A DNA stretch of 64,000 bases, taken from NCBI RefSeq assembly GCF_011604685.1, contig NZ_CP050063.1, positions 952,501-1,016,500 on the forward strand, read 5' to 3'. The stretch is from Spirosoma aureum (GTDB taxonomy: Bacteria; Bacteroidota; Bacteroidia; Cytophagales; Spirosomataceae). The position numbers were made by a program, and so were the translations under genes. Numbering within the stretch: position 1 is the first letter of the stretch; each line of letters starts with the position of its first letter. Of the stretch, positions 16,811 to 25,789 are shown in pieces. The notes below the pieces were generated by a model that worked only from the letters and a program-made list of their open reading frames with translations, did no database searches and had not been told where the DNA came from.

Positions 16811-17263
16811 ATGAAAGTTCGCCCGTCTGCTCTTATCTGGCGTCAGAACGCCAATCAAACCGAAGTGCTATTGATGCGCTACAATTATGGCGGTCAGGAT
16901 GTGTATGCATTGCCAGGAGGAAATCCTGACCGGGGTGAGATCCTGCCCAGGACCGTTATTCGCGAACTTCGGGAGGAGTTAGGCGTTTCGGTTGATGTCG
17001 GCGAGATGATTCTGGCTGGCGAAATGCTATTGTCAGAACGAAATGACGATGTTTTGCATGTTGTTTTCGCGGCCCGAAACCTCCAAGGAGAGCCAGTGCT
17101 AAATCCGGCTGAAACAACCGCGCTCGAATTAGTCTGGAAACCGATAGCGGAGTTGGAGCAATTGAATCTATACCCCAATATTGGCAAAAAGATTCGACCG
17201 TGGTTTAGTTCGGCAACCTATCTGGGCTACGTCGGGCGAATTGAACAGCAGTATTTTGGCTAG
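16811..17263 (+). CDS. NUDIX hydrolase
   Basis: Hydrolyses a nucleoside diphosphate linked to another moiety; the particular substrate is unknown. The Nudix box is intact: it starts at GNPDRGE, continues with seven residues and ends with RELREELGV, matching Gx5Ex7REUxEExGU. The protein has 150 residues, a single Nudix domain and no extra domain. It begins 10 nt after the dps terminator, so it has its own transcript or depends on read-through. Confidence 0.87.
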   Translation: MKVRPSALIWRQNANQTEVLLMRYNYGGQDVYALPGGNPDRGEILPRTVIRELREELGVSVDVGEMILAGEMLLSERNDDVLHVVFAARNLQGEPVLNPAETTALELVWKPIAELEQLNLYPNIGKKIRPWFSSATYLGYVGRIEQQYFG

Positions 17264-17313
17264 CGAAACCCGCTTATTTGTAGTCGTTTGAAAGAACATC
17301 ATACATCCATCCC

Positions 17314-17760
17314 ATGCTTGTACAAATTCTGAAAACCTTATTTAACAGAGACCTGAATCGGTTAAAGCAGGAAATTAGCGCCTATCAGAACGAGGAAGTA
17401 ATCTGGCATATCGAACGGGGAATTGCTAATTCGGCCGGTAATCTTTGTCTGCATCTGGTCGGCAATTTAAATACCTATATCGGAGCCGAACTGGGAAAAA
17501 CGGGTTATATCCGCCACCGTGAACTGGAGTTCTCGCTTAAAGACATTCCTAAAGCAGCGCTTATAAAAAAAGTTGAGGAAACCATTACAGTCGTTAATGA
17601 CGCACTGGATGCACTCTTAGACGAGAAGCTTGACGAAGAATACCCGATGCTGGTTTTTGAAACGAAAACAACAACCGGCTATTTTTTGGTACATCTGGCA
17701 ACGCACCTGACCTATCACCTTGGTCAGATTAATTACCATCGGCGATTGATGGATGTATAA
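17314..17760 (+). CDS. DinB/DUF1572 family protein
   Basis: A 148-residue protein with the DinB-like four-helix bundle. The likely metal-site histidines are in the first long helices (WHIERGIANSAGNLCLHLVG) and in the C-terminal HLATHLTYHLGQINYHRR. Members of this superfamily include thiol transferases that use bacillithiol or mycothiol, and many of unknown function. It follows the Nudix gene by 50 bp on the same strand. Function not assigned beyond the family. Confidence 0.78.
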   Translation: MLVQILKTLFNRDLNRLKQEISAYQNEEVIWHIERGIANSAGNLCLHLVGNLNTYIGAELGKTGYIRHRELEFSLKDIPKAALIKKVEETITVVNDALDALLDEKLDEEYPMLVFETKTTTGYFLVHLATHLTYHLGQINYHRRLMDV

Positions 17761-17784
17761 GCAACTGGAAAAGAATTCGTGAGC

Positions 17785-18579
17785 TTATGCATAGCTGGTA
17801 AACTTCTGCAATTTTTTTTCTAAGAAGTCCGCGTAAAAATCAGGGATAGGACTTGAATAGATTCCCTCGATAGTCTGCTGAATAGGATAGCTAACGTTGA
17901 TAAGATCAAACGTGAGGGAATCCGGCCCAAAAGCCAACTGTTCACCCGAAACGGTCATGATCAGATAGGTTGCAAACGGATTTGCCTCTTTTGAACGACC
18001 CACCGACCCACAATTTATGGCCACCTTCGCTGGGCGCTTATCGGACGAAACCGGCAGAAAGCGTATGTATGATTGATGCGTATGGCCCATTAGCAGTACA
18101 TCCGCCTTTTTCTCATCCATCATCGCTTCCAGATCGGCCAGGTCATGTGTTTCATAGATGTATTCATCAATTGATCGCGTACTGGCGTGTACCAGAAGGA
18201 CATTGACAGCCAGGTCTGCAAACGAAAAGGACAATTGAAACTGCCGGGGAAGGCTAGTCAGAAAATCTTTATTCTCCTGGCTAATGGCCCAACGGGTATA
18301 ATCAATAGCTTTTACTCGGGCTTCCGTTTCGGTCAAATTATGCTTTGCCAGTGAAACTACAGGGTGATCGAAGGCAATTCGTTCATCGTGATTACCCATC
18401 AGAGTTGGGATGCGATACTGCCGGATCAATTCTATTACTTCGTTCGGCCAGGGGGCAAAATCAACCAGGTCACCGAGGCAAAATACCTGATCTACATTCC
18501 GATCATCGATGTCTTTCAATACTGCTTTTAAAGCGGGTAGATTAGCGTGAACATCACTTAGGATAGCTATTCTCAACAT
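17785..18579 (-). CDS. Metallophosphoesterase (YfcE/MJ0936-like)
   Basis: Calcineurin-like phosphoesterase of 264 residues with the complete dinuclear metal signature: ILSDVHANLPAL (DxH), CLGDLVDFAP (GDxxD), GNHDERIAF (GNHD), an internal LVHAS His, GHTHQSYIR (GHTH) and NCGSVG. This subfamily contains bacterial phosphodiesterases of the YfcE type. Cytosolic, with no signal peptide. Convergent with the DinB gene, 24 bp apart, with no obvious terminator between them. Confidence 0.87.
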   Translation of the reverse strand: MLRIAILSDVHANLPALKAVLKDIDDRNVDQVFCLGDLVDFAPWPNEVIELIRQYRIPTLMGNHDERIAFDHPVVSLAKHNLTETEARVKAIDYTRWAISQENKDFLTSLPRQFQLSFSFADLAVNVLLVHASTRSIDEYIYETHDLADLEAMMDEKKADVLLMGHTHQSYIRFLPVSSDKRPAKVAINCGSVGRSKEANPFATYLIMTVSGEQLAFGPDSLTFDLINVSYPIQQTIEGIYSSPIPDFYADFLEKKLQKFTSYA

Positions 18580-18751
18580 AAACGGCTTACTGGAATGGGA
18601 AATCAGCTCTGCGGTTACCAGAGCGAATCATTGGCTATGATACTTGATAAATCCATTCCTGATTGAATAGGTGCCCTTACCGTGTGATTATTTGACAGCT
18701 ATTCGTCTGATTGAGTAGGCATTTGATTGTATACTGCTCAAATACATTAGA

Positions 18752-20128
18752 TTACTGGCGTTTACCTGGGTTAAGCAGGCTGCCGGCAACCATGCCAATC
18801 GTACTGGCCAGCAGACCCCAGAGCATTGGCGAGTAATCAGTTTCTATCCATAAACAAAGTAACCAAACACTAAAACCAACCACCATTGAAGCCAAACAGC
18901 CAGTCAGGTTCGCGCGTTTCCAGTAGATTCCGGCTGCGAGCGGAACAAATAAGGATACCAGGCTAAATGCTGATGATTCGCCAACGAGATCAAAGATATT
19001 TGTGTCGCGTGTAGTACTCATCAGCACGCAGATAACCGTGATAATGACTACCGTCCATCGAATGATTTTAAGGAGCGCCTGATCGCTCAGATTAGGCCAG
19101 AAAAATTTAGCAACGTTTTCGCCAAATACGGTTGAAGGAGCCAGGATGGCCCCACTGGAAACACTCAGAATGGCGGATGTAACCGCCCCAAAAAACAGCA
19201 CCTGCAAAGGTAAGCCTCCATGCCTCATGACCATGTTTGGAATAATAAGCTGGTTATCTTTAGGCAAATCGGGATGAAGAAGTTTAGCACTTAGTGCAAT
19301 GAACAAGGGCAACATCGCTATTGTCAGATACATAGCCGATGCCAGATAAGAGGCTTTAACCGATGTATTCTCAGTTTTCGCGGCCATAACACGCTGGAAA
19401 ACGTCTTGTTGAGGGATCGATCCTAACCCAATCGTTATCCAGGCCGCGATGTAAGCCAGCCAGTCTTTGCCGGTCGATTGGGGTAAAAAACGGAAAAAGC
19501 CAGCAGGTGTTCGTTTTTGGATTGTTTCCCATCCACCAATATCGTTCCAGAGCATAAAACCAAGCACGGCCAAGGCCAGAATAATGATGAGATTGTGGAA
19601 AAAGTCAGTGACGGAGATAGACCACATACCGCCCAGAAGCGTGTAAATCATGACGATGGTGGCGCTGGCAATGATGCAATACTCGCGGGGAACATCTGTT
19701 ACAACACTTAGAACGATACCGATTGCCACAAGTTGAGCAGAAATCCAACTGAAATAGGATGGAATAACCATAACGGCCGATAGCAACTCCGCCGATCGCC
19801 CAAATCGGATTCGGAAGTAATCGCAGAAGGTGGTGATATTGAGCCGATAGAGTGGTCTGGCAAAAAAAGCGCCGACTAAAAACAGGCATAAGGCAGAGCC
19901 GAATGGTTCCTCAATGACAGCCAGAAAACCGCCCTCCACAAACATGGCTGGTGCACCCATGATGGTTTCAGAACCAAACCAGGTTGCAAAAGTTACCGAA
20001 GCCGCCAGCAACAAAGGCAACCGTCGGCCAGCCAGCACAAAATCCTGCGACGTTGTTACCCGCCGGGCGGCCCATGCTCCAACAGCTACATTGGAAAGTA
20101 GGTAAAGTGAAATGAGGAAGAGTAACAT
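18752..20128 (-). CDS. Sodium:solute symporter family transporter
   Basis: SSS-family secondary transporter of 458 residues with about 12-13 hydrophobic segments spread along its whole length. Recognisable family segments include TFATWFGSETIMGAPAMF near TM2, GGMWSISVTDFFHNLIII (a GGxxxVxxTD-like region in TM6) and GLGSIPQQDVFQRVMAAKT. The family includes proline, choline, sugar and inositol importers; the substrate cannot be read from the sequence. It is the last gene of a minus-strand run that includes myo-inositol oxygenase and another SSS transporter, but a large hairpin (20144-20194) separates it from the gene upstream. Confidence 0.87.
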   Translation of the reverse strand: MLLFLISLYLLSNVAVGAWAARRVTTSQDFVLAGRRLPLLLAASVTFATWFGSETIMGAPAMFVEGGFLAVIEEPFGSALCLFLVGAFFARPLYRLNITTFCDYFRIRFGRSAELLSAVMVIPSYFSWISAQLVAIGIVLSVVTDVPREYCIIASATIVMIYTLLGGMWSISVTDFFHNLIIILALAVLGFMLWNDIGGWETIQKRTPAGFFRFLPQSTGKDWLAYIAAWITIGLGSIPQQDVFQRVMAAKTENTSVKASYLASAMYLTIAMLPLFIALSAKLLHPDLPKDNQLIIPNMVMRHGGLPLQVLFFGAVTSAILSVSSGAILAPSTVFGENVAKFFWPNLSDQALLKIIRWTVVIITVICVLMSTTRDTNIFDLVGESSAFSLVSLFVPLAAGIYWKRANLTGCLASMVVGFSVWLLCLWIETDYSPMLWGLLASTIGMVAGSLLNPGKRQ

Positions 20129-20143
20129 CAGTAACGATTAAAA

Positions 20144-20194
20144 CATCAAGGCACAAAGTACACAAAGATTCTTTGTGTACTTTGTGCCTTGATG
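20144..20194. repeat. Perfect 24-bp inverted repeat with a 3-nt centre
   Basis: Arms 20144-20167 and 20171-20194 are exact reverse complements. Each arm is itself built of a repeated word (GGCACAAAGTACACAAAG contains CACAAAG twice). It lies between the coiled-coil gene and the transporter, both on the minus strand. No T-run follows on either strand, so it is not a standard intrinsic terminator. Confidence 0.75.
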
Positions 20195-20228
20195 ACTCCT
20201 GGCCACAGATTATGGTCTACTATTTATT

Positions 20229-20531
20229 TTAGGGCAATTTCTCGTGCAGGTACGCCAAAATGAGTTGTAGGGTTTGCTTCATGGTACCCATGTCCTGCTT
20301 AAGTTCAGTGACATCCTGCTTGAGTATAATTATTTCATTCTCTACTCTTTCAAGCCTTGCTTCAACGTTTTCAAGGCGAGTCTCTAGCTTGTCAAGCCGG
20401 GCGTTAACCTGTTTAAATCCTACAGTTTGATCATGACGAATAGTCCGAACGTCAACTGTAAGGTCGGCGATGGCACCGGCCGTTGTTTCATTCTGTCGTT
20501 CCACTTGCTCAATACGTTCTTCAAGATACAT
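20229..20531 (-). CDS. Small coiled-coil protein of unknown function
   Basis: About 100 residues from the ATG at 20531 (MYLEERIEQVERQN). Nearly the whole length shows heptad-like spacing, with charged repeats such as LDKLETRLENVEARLERVEN and ILKQDVTELKQDMGTMKQ, so a long parallel coiled coil is likely. There is no signal peptide or membrane segment. The pattern resembles small coiled-coil proteins that assemble as trimers, but no function follows from it. The frame is open back to 20573, but the longer start adds residues of different character. It sits 57 bp after the myo-inositol oxygenase gene. Confidence 0.65.
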   Translation of the reverse strand: MYLEERIEQVERQNETTAGAIADLTVDVRTIRHDQTVGFKQVNARLDKLETRLENVEARLERVENEIIILKQDVTELKQDMGTMKQTLQLILAYLHEKLP

Positions 20532-20588
20532 AGTCCAGTATTTATTTTCGGTGGGTACTATTTTCCTGAGCAAGCTTACTTATTTACC

Positions 20589-21449
20589 TTACAACCGCAA
20601 TGTTGCTGGTAAATACTTGGCGATTAAGTCCTCATAATAAGGCTTCAATTCACTCACTACCGGTGGCTTGGGACTTTTTGAATATAAGTCATACGGGTTG
20701 AACTTCCGCACCCATTTGAACATCTCATGATCATGCTCATCCATCAGGTGATTGTAGGCTTCTTCGCGGTGTTGCGAATAGAACGAGTGATAACGCATCA
20801 TATACAGAGCGGGCTCGGGCATATAATCCTTCATGATCTGGTACAGGTACTCATCATGCCCCCACGACATATGCACGTTGCGCAAACCACAATTGGGTTC
20901 ATAAACACCATATTTCGTGTTGTACCGCTCGTCGCGGCTGTCTGGATTATTGACGAAGAACTCTGGGTAAACGATCTTATCTGAATGCTGGCACCCAACC
21001 GGAAACGTGTCACCAACAACGGCCCACTGTGATTCACCAAACAGACATAATACTTTGCCCATATCGTGCAGGAAACCCGTCAGTACAAACCAATCGGGGT
21101 GACCATCCGCGCGGATAGCCTCTGCGGTTTGCAGTAGGTGCTGAAGCTGGTCAAGGTCAGTGTCAGGATCAGAATCGTCGACAAGTGTGTTCAGAAACTC
21201 CATCGCTCCCCAAACTGGTAATTCCTTCTTATCAAATTTCAGGAACTCCCGTTCTTTCTCCAGTACGAAATCGTACGTTTGATAGGTATGGTTAAGCCGG
21301 TAAAACTCCCGAACCGTGTCGCGCTCGGGTGAGTCATAGTTCCGGTAGTCTTCTTTTGATTTATGCTCCGGTTCGGGGTAGCGACTCAGTAGATCGTCTT
21401 CCCACTGATCGAGGCTAGTAAGGGGGGCGGTTTCGCTAATCATGGCCAA
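20589..21449 (-). CDS. Inositol oxygenase (MIOX)
   Basis: Diiron oxygenase that cleaves myo-inositol to D-glucuronate using O2. The 286-residue protein aligns by eye with MIOX through most of its length: NYDSPERDTVREFYRLNHTY, FLNTLVDDSDPDTD, the metal-binding HD pair in LTGFLHDMGKVL, GDTFPVGC, SWGHDEYLYQIMKD and MMRYHSFYSQHRE. MIOX is known mainly in eukaryotes, with scattered bacterial members, so it is a comparatively unusual gene here. An SSS transporter of the SGLT type lies upstream on the same strand, which suggests uptake of inositol. No glucuronate-handling genes are visible in the window. Confidence 0.93.
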   Translation of the reverse strand: MAMISETAPLTSLDQWEDDLLSRYPEPEHKSKEDYRNYDSPERDTVREFYRLNHTYQTYDFVLEKEREFLKFDKKELPVWGAMEFLNTLVDDSDPDTDLDQLQHLLQTAEAIRADGHPDWFVLTGFLHDMGKVLCLFGESQWAVVGDTFPVGCQHSDKIVYPEFFVNNPDSRDERYNTKYGVYEPNCGLRNVHMSWGHDEYLYQIMKDYMPEPALYMMRYHSFYSQHREEAYNHLMDEHDHEMFKWVRKFNPYDLYSKSPKPPVVSELKPYYEDLIAKYLPATLRL

Positions 21450-21473
21450 ATGAAAATTTTGACGGTAAATTTA

Positions 21474-21481
21474 CAAATTTA
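21474..21481 (-). promoter_or_regulatory. Possible -7 promoter box before the inositol oxygenase gene
   Basis: TAAATTTG on the minus strand fits TAnnTTTG and lies 24 nt upstream of the ATG at 21449. If active, MIOX has a promoter of its own besides any read-through from upstream genes. The surrounding sequence is AT-rich, so the match is only suggestive. Confidence 0.4.
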
Positions 21482-21526
21482 TTCCTGTTAACCAGTAAGA
21501 TAGGTGCGGTGTTAGCGCACAAGTTA

Positions 21527-22618
21527 TTATTGGGTCAGATCGTCTAAAGCCAGCATGTCAGCAACTTCCCTGGGGCTAGCGCTGGCCAACAGTTGAAGCA
21601 AAGCTGTCGCATTCGATTTATTATTGGCTCTATTCGAAAAATAAACGACCAAAAACTGTTTTTCGGGTATTGCAACCACAAAGTTGTTAAATCCACAGGT
21701 GCTGCCAGAATGAAACAGAATCGGATTGGCTGGCTGACGATAGAACCAGCCTGCACCATAATAACTACCCGTTGTTGACCGAATGGCCTGGCCGGTCCGA
21801 GCCAATACGGCAGGCAGATCAAGCAACGTATTATTCCTTAATGCATCGGCCCATTTTTGATAATCGTTTAGAGACGTATAGATGCCACCGTCGCCTTTAG
21901 TCGCACTGGTTACACTTTGGTCGGAGAATACAAATGTGCCAGTCTTGTTGCGTGCGTAACCCATTGCCCGGTCAGGAATCGGTTTCCCGGCCTCATACAC
22001 AACGGATTGCTCCATCTTTAAAGGCTGGAAAATATGCTGCTCAATAAATGATGCATACGGCTGTCCTGATACGCGCTCAATGATCAGGGCCAGCAGGCAG
22101 TAGGCCGAATTGCTATATCGAAACTGACTGCCCGGTTCAAAATATAATGAATCACGATCTTTCAGTAGTGTAAGTACATCGGCATCCAGGAGTTGTTTCT
22201 TCTGGTTTGGATTCATCACCGTTTCATAATCCAGTATCCCCGACGAATGAGTGAGCAGATTCCGAATTCGAACCTTTCGGCTGACATTACCATTGAATTC
22301 GGAAAAAAATCGGGCTAATGGATCGTCCAGCGACAGCTTTTTGTCTTTCTCCAGCAACAGAATGCCCATAGCTGTAAACTGCTTCGAGACCGAGGCCATC
22401 CGAAAGTTCGTTGTCGGTGTTATAGCCGATTTCGTTTCGACATTGGCCAGACCATAACCGTTTCGATATACCTCTTTCCCTCCAATAACAACCAACAAAG
22501 CCGTACCCGGTTGAGCAGCCTGTGTAGTCGCTTGCATAAGGGAATCAAGCCGTTCGTGCAGTTGTGCGTAAACCGAAGTTGATGCCAGCAGCAAGGTTGT
22601 CATCAGAAGTTTTACCAT
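21527..22618 (-). CDS. Serine hydrolase, class C beta-lactamase-like
   Basis: Penicillin-binding-protein-like serine hydrolase of 363 residues with a signal peptide (MVKLLMTTLLLASTSVYAQ), so periplasmic. The catalytic SxxK is S76-K79 (MASVSKQF), the YxN motif is Y168-N170 (FRYSNSAY), and the HxG-type third motif is FHSGSTCGF. Such proteins include esterases, DD-peptidases and D-aminopeptidases; true beta-lactamase activity is not implied. It begins 10 bp after the upstream transporter, so the two are probably co-transcribed. Confidence 0.85.
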   Translation of the reverse strand: MVKLLMTTLLLASTSVYAQLHERLDSLMQATTQAAQPGTALLVVIGGKEVYRNGYGLANVETKSAITPTTNFRMASVSKQFTAMGILLLEKDKKLSLDDPLARFFSEFNGNVSRKVRIRNLLTHSSGILDYETVMNPNQKKQLLDADVLTLLKDRDSLYFEPGSQFRYSNSAYCLLALIIERVSGQPYASFIEQHIFQPLKMEQSVVYEAGKPIPDRAMGYARNKTGTFVFSDQSVTSATKGDGGIYTSLNDYQKWADALRNNTLLDLPAVLARTGQAIRSTTGSYYGAGWFYRQPANPILFHSGSTCGFNNFVVAIPEKQFLVVYFSNRANNKSNATALLQLLASASPREVADMLALDDLTQ

Positions 22619-22628
22619 TCGTTTTGGT

Positions 22629-24260
22629 TTACCAGAAAACGGCGTATAGTACAGCCAAAATACTGAAAATTCCGATAGAACCTACAACAAACGAGGGCGA
22701 TACCCGGAACATCTTTCGATCGACAATCAATCCTTTAACCTGGATAGAATCTGTGAGTGATACGACAACCATCAGGGCTACGTCGATGCAAAATACCCAG
22801 GTTGTGCGGTGCAGAAAAGGAATTGGGTCGGCTGGTGCTCCGAACATCTCCGTCACTTCCGGCCAGAATTTAAGCAGTGTCGATAAGGGGATCGTGAGAA
22901 TTGCTACGGTTAGCGCAGCTCGGTTTGTGGCCCGTTTCCAGAAGAAACCCAACAGGAAAATGGCAAATACACCCGGTGTAATGAAGTTTGTATATTCCTG
23001 GATGTACTGATACACCTGATCGAGCGACCGTAGCATAGGGGCCAGGGCAATGGCTATGATGAAGGCCACAATAACGGCCCATCGGCCAACATTTACGAGC
23101 TTCTGCTCGGAGGCATTTTTATCAAAAAATTTCTTGTAAATATCCAGCGTAAAAATGGTCGATATGGAGTTGCATTTGCCCGCCAGAGAGGCCACAACAG
23201 CAGCTGTCAGGGCAGCAAAGGCCAGCCCTTTCATACCTACCGGAAGTAAGTTCATCAAGACAGGGTAAGCATGGTCGGGTTTTACCACGCCCGATGCATC
23301 GGTCATAGCCGCCCGGAATGGGCCACTCTGGTAGAGCACATAGGCTGCGATACCAGGAATAACAACGATCAGCGGGATCATCAGTTTCAGAAACGCAGCG
23401 AACAAGATGCCACTCCGGGCGGTCTTCAGATCAGCGCCTAACGCTCGTTGAACAATATATTGATTGCAGCCCCAGTACGACAGGTTATTGATCCACATGC
23501 CACCGGTTACCAGTGCCATACCCGGTAAAACGTCATAATATGGATGACCTTTCGCAAAAAACATGTGAAAATGCCCGTCTGCTTTTTGGCGTAACGACAT
23601 TAAGCCAGTCCAGACGCTCTGTGTTCCGGAGGTTTCCTGAGCTACCAATTGTAAGGCCAGATAGGTTACGACTAAGCCACCTATAATGAGCACAACGACC
23701 TGAATTACATCGGTATAACCAATTACTTTCATGCCGCCCAGCGTTATGAAAATGGCAAATATCGCCAGGCCAAAGGTGCAGGTCGTGAATGAAATTCCGG
23801 CCAATGATTCAATCGCAATGGCACCTAAATAGAGAATAGACGTAAGATTGACCAGAACATAAACCACAAGCCAGAATATAGCCAGAATAGTGCTGACGGT
23901 ATCACTATACCGTTGCGCCAGAAACTGCGGCATGGTGTAAATGTGGTTCCGAAGATAGATCGGTATGAAATAGACAGCCACAATTACCAGCGTGGCTGCT
24001 GCAATCCATTCGTACGATGAAATCGCCAGTCCCATCGCAAAGCCTGAACCAGCCATTCCAATGAAGTGCTCTGCCGAAATATTAGAGGCTATCAACGAAG
24101 CGCCAATTGCCCACCACGTTAGCGAACCCTCAGCCAGAAAAAAATCGTTTGTGTTGACCTCGTCGCGCCGTCGGCGGTGATAAACCCAGTAGCCATAGCC
24201 AACAACAACGACTAAGTAAATGAAGAAAACAATGTAATCTGCAGTAGCAAGGTGATTCAT
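22629..24260 (-). CDS. Sodium/sugar (SGLT-type) cotransporter
   Basis: SSS transporter of 543 residues from the ATG at 24260 (MNHLATADYIVFF). It has roughly 14 hydrophobic helices and hallmark SGLT sequences: FFLAEGSLTWWAIGASLIASNISAEHFIGMAGSG cut here as ASLIASNISAEHFIGMAG in TM2, LGGMKVIGYTDVIQVVVL, and NNLSYWGCNQYIVQRALGA. This subgroup includes glucose, galactose and myo-inositol carriers; with inositol oxygenase downstream, inositol is a reasonable guess. An open frame back to 24308 would run into the terminator stem, so it is rejected. Confidence 0.88.
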   Translation of the reverse strand: MNHLATADYIVFFIYLVVVVGYGYWVYHRRRRDEVNTNDFFLAEGSLTWWAIGASLIASNISAEHFIGMAGSGFAMGLAISSYEWIAAATLVIVAVYFIPIYLRNHIYTMPQFLAQRYSDTVSTILAIFWLVVYVLVNLTSILYLGAIAIESLAGISFTTCTFGLAIFAIFITLGGMKVIGYTDVIQVVVLIIGGLVVTYLALQLVAQETSGTQSVWTGLMSLRQKADGHFHMFFAKGHPYYDVLPGMALVTGGMWINNLSYWGCNQYIVQRALGADLKTARSGILFAAFLKLMIPLIVVIPGIAAYVLYQSGPFRAAMTDASGVVKPDHAYPVLMNLLPVGMKGLAFAALTAAVVASLAGKCNSISTIFTLDIYKKFFDKNASEQKLVNVGRWAVIVAFIIAIALAPMLRSLDQVYQYIQEYTNFITPGVFAIFLLGFFWKRATNRAALTVAILTIPLSTLLKFWPEVTEMFGAPADPIPFLHRTTWVFCIDVALMVVVSLTDSIQVKGLIVDRKMFRVSPSFVVGSIGIFSILAVLYAVFW

Positions 24261-24275
24261 GCGGGGGTAGGAATA

Positions 24276-24325
24276 GTAAAAAAAACGGGTGTCTTGTATA
24301 CAAAGCAAGACACCCGTTTTTTTTA
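24276..24325 (-). terminator. Strong intrinsic terminator after accC
   Basis: A perfect 21-bp inverted repeat (24276-24296 with 24305-24325) whose core CGGGTGTCTTG is flanked by eight T's on each strand, so it can work in both directions. On the minus strand it closes the accC transcript and isolates the transporter gene that begins at 24260. Confidence 0.9.
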
Positions 24326-24358
24326 CCAGATACGGCAGTTTTCGCCTGCGAATTAGTA

Positions 24359-25702
24359 CTACAATGTACTGAAATCGAACGTTTCCAGAAACGCCGTAGT
24401 GAACTGACCCGATTTGAATTTTGGATCGTCCATGAGTTTAATATGGAATGGAATCGTGGTTTTGATGCCTTCGATCACAAATTCCTGCAATGCCCGCTTC
24501 ATCCGCGTAATGACTTCCTCGCGTGATTGTCCTGATACGATCAGTTTCGCAATCATCGAGTCGTAGTTGGGGGGGATGGTGTAGCCCGTATACACATGAC
24601 TGTCTACGCGAACGCCGTGACCACCCGGCATGTGCAGCACGGTAATTTTACCCGGTGATGGCCGAAAACCATTCGCTGGATCTTCAGCGTTGATCCGGCA
24701 CTCCATCGCATAGAGTTTCGGAGTGTAGTTCCGCCCTGAAATTTCGACCCCGGCAGCCACCTTGATTTGCTCTTTAATCAAATCGAAGTCCGTTACTTCT
24801 TCCGTAATGGGGTGTTCAACCTGAATTCGGGTGTTCATTTCCATGAAATAGAACTTTCCATGCTTATCGACCAGAAACTCAACCGTTCCTGCGCCTTCAT
24901 AACCAATTGCCTGTGCACCTTTGATGGCGGCTGCCCCCATTTGCTCCCGAAGTTCCTGCGAAACAATGGGCGATGGAGTTTCTTCTACCAGTTTCTGGTG
25001 ACGGCGCTGAATCGAACAGTCACGTTCTGAGAGATGGCAGACTTTACCAAATTGGTCACCAACAATCTGAATTTCAATATGCCGCGGTTCTTCGACGAAT
25101 TTTTCCAGATAAAGTCCGTCATTACCAAAAGCAGCTCCGGCTTCGGTACGGGCATCATTCCAGGCTTTTTCAAACTCGCTTTCCGAGCGAATAATCCGCA
25201 TTCCTCGGCCTCCGCCACCAGCCGTTGCTTTCACAATGACGGGATAGCCCATTTCGGCCGAAAGGGTCTTGCCCTGTTCGATGGATTCCAACAGCCCCTC
25301 CGAACCCGGAATAACCGGAACACCAGCTGCTCTCATGGTCGCTTTGGCGGTTGCCTTATCGCCCATACCGTTGATTTGCTCGGCGGTGGCTCCAATAAAC
25401 TTAATGCCGTAATCGGCGCAGATTTGCGAGAATTCAGCATTTTCGGACAGGAACCCGTAGCCGGGGTGGATGGCATCCGCTCCGGTCACTTCAGCCGCCG
25501 AAATAATGCTGGGGATACTCAGATAAGATTGTTTGCTAACCGGTGGGCCAATGCAAACAGCCTCATCGGCAAAGCGCACATGCAGGCTGTCGCGGTCGGC
25601 TGTCGAAAAAACAGCTACCGTTTTTATACCCATTTCGCGGCAGGTCCGAATGATTCGCAATGCGATCTCACCTCGGTTGGCGATTAATATTTTCTTGAAC
25701 AT
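24359..25702 (-). CDS. accC: Acetyl-CoA carboxylase, biotin carboxylase subunit
   Basis: ATP-dependent carboxylation of the biotin on AccB, the first half-reaction of malonyl-CoA synthesis. At 447 residues it has the standard AccC length. It begins [20 protein letters not shown], has the ATP-grasp glycine-rich loop [12 protein letters not shown], the [17 protein letters not shown] segment, [14 protein letters not shown] with metal-binding Glu and Asn, and ends with the [16 protein letters not shown] region. It is the last gene of the minus-strand cluster and is separated from accB by an 87-bp spacer with 21-bp inverted arms. Confidence 0.97.
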   Translation of the reverse strand: MFKKILIANRGEIALRIIRTCREMGIKTVAVFSTADRDSLHVRFADEAVCIGPPVSKQSYLSIPSIISAAEVTGADAIHPGYGFLSENAEFSQICADYGIKFIGATAEQINGMGDKATAKATMRAAGVPVIPGSEGLLESIEQGKTLSAEMGYPVIVKATAGGGGRGMRIIRSESEFEKAWNDARTEAGAAFGNDGLYLEKFVEEPRHIEIQIVGDQFGKVCHLSERDCSIQRRHQKLVEETPSPIVSQELREQMGAAAIKGAQAIGYEGAGTVEFLVDKHGKFYFMEMNTRIQVEHPITEEVTDFDLIKEQIKVAAGVEISGRNYTPKLYAMECRINAEDPANGFRPSPGKITVLHMPGGHGVRVDSHVYTGYTIPPNYDSMIAKLIVSGQSREEVITRMKRALQEFVIEGIKTTIPFHIKLMDDPKFKSGQFTTAFLETFDFSTL

Positions 25703-25708
25703 AATGAG

Positions 25709-25777
25709 CGAATGAGTGAATGAGCGAATGAATGAATGTTTTGTTCGCGCCGATTTATTCGCTCATTCACTCATTCG
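25709..25777. repeat. Inverted word-repeat spacer between accB and accC
   Basis: Arms 25709-25729 and 25757-25777 are exact 21-bp reverse complements. Each arm repeats the words GAATGA and GTGAATGAG, so it is low in complexity. The 27-nt loop holds further GAATG copies. It covers most of the spacer and could fold in the mRNA between two genes of one operon. Confidence 0.75.
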
Positions 25778-25789
25778 CCCAATCACTAA

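Noticed and set aside
21527..22618. Antibiotic resistance beta-lactamase
   Set aside because: SxxK and YxN only place it in the serine hydrolase superfamily; it sits among transport and inositol genes and shows no resistance context.
25703..25789. CRISPR-like direct repeats in the accB-accC spacer
   Set aside because: The repeated word is only 6-9 nt, there are no spacers of regular length and no cas genes; the structure is an inverted repeat.
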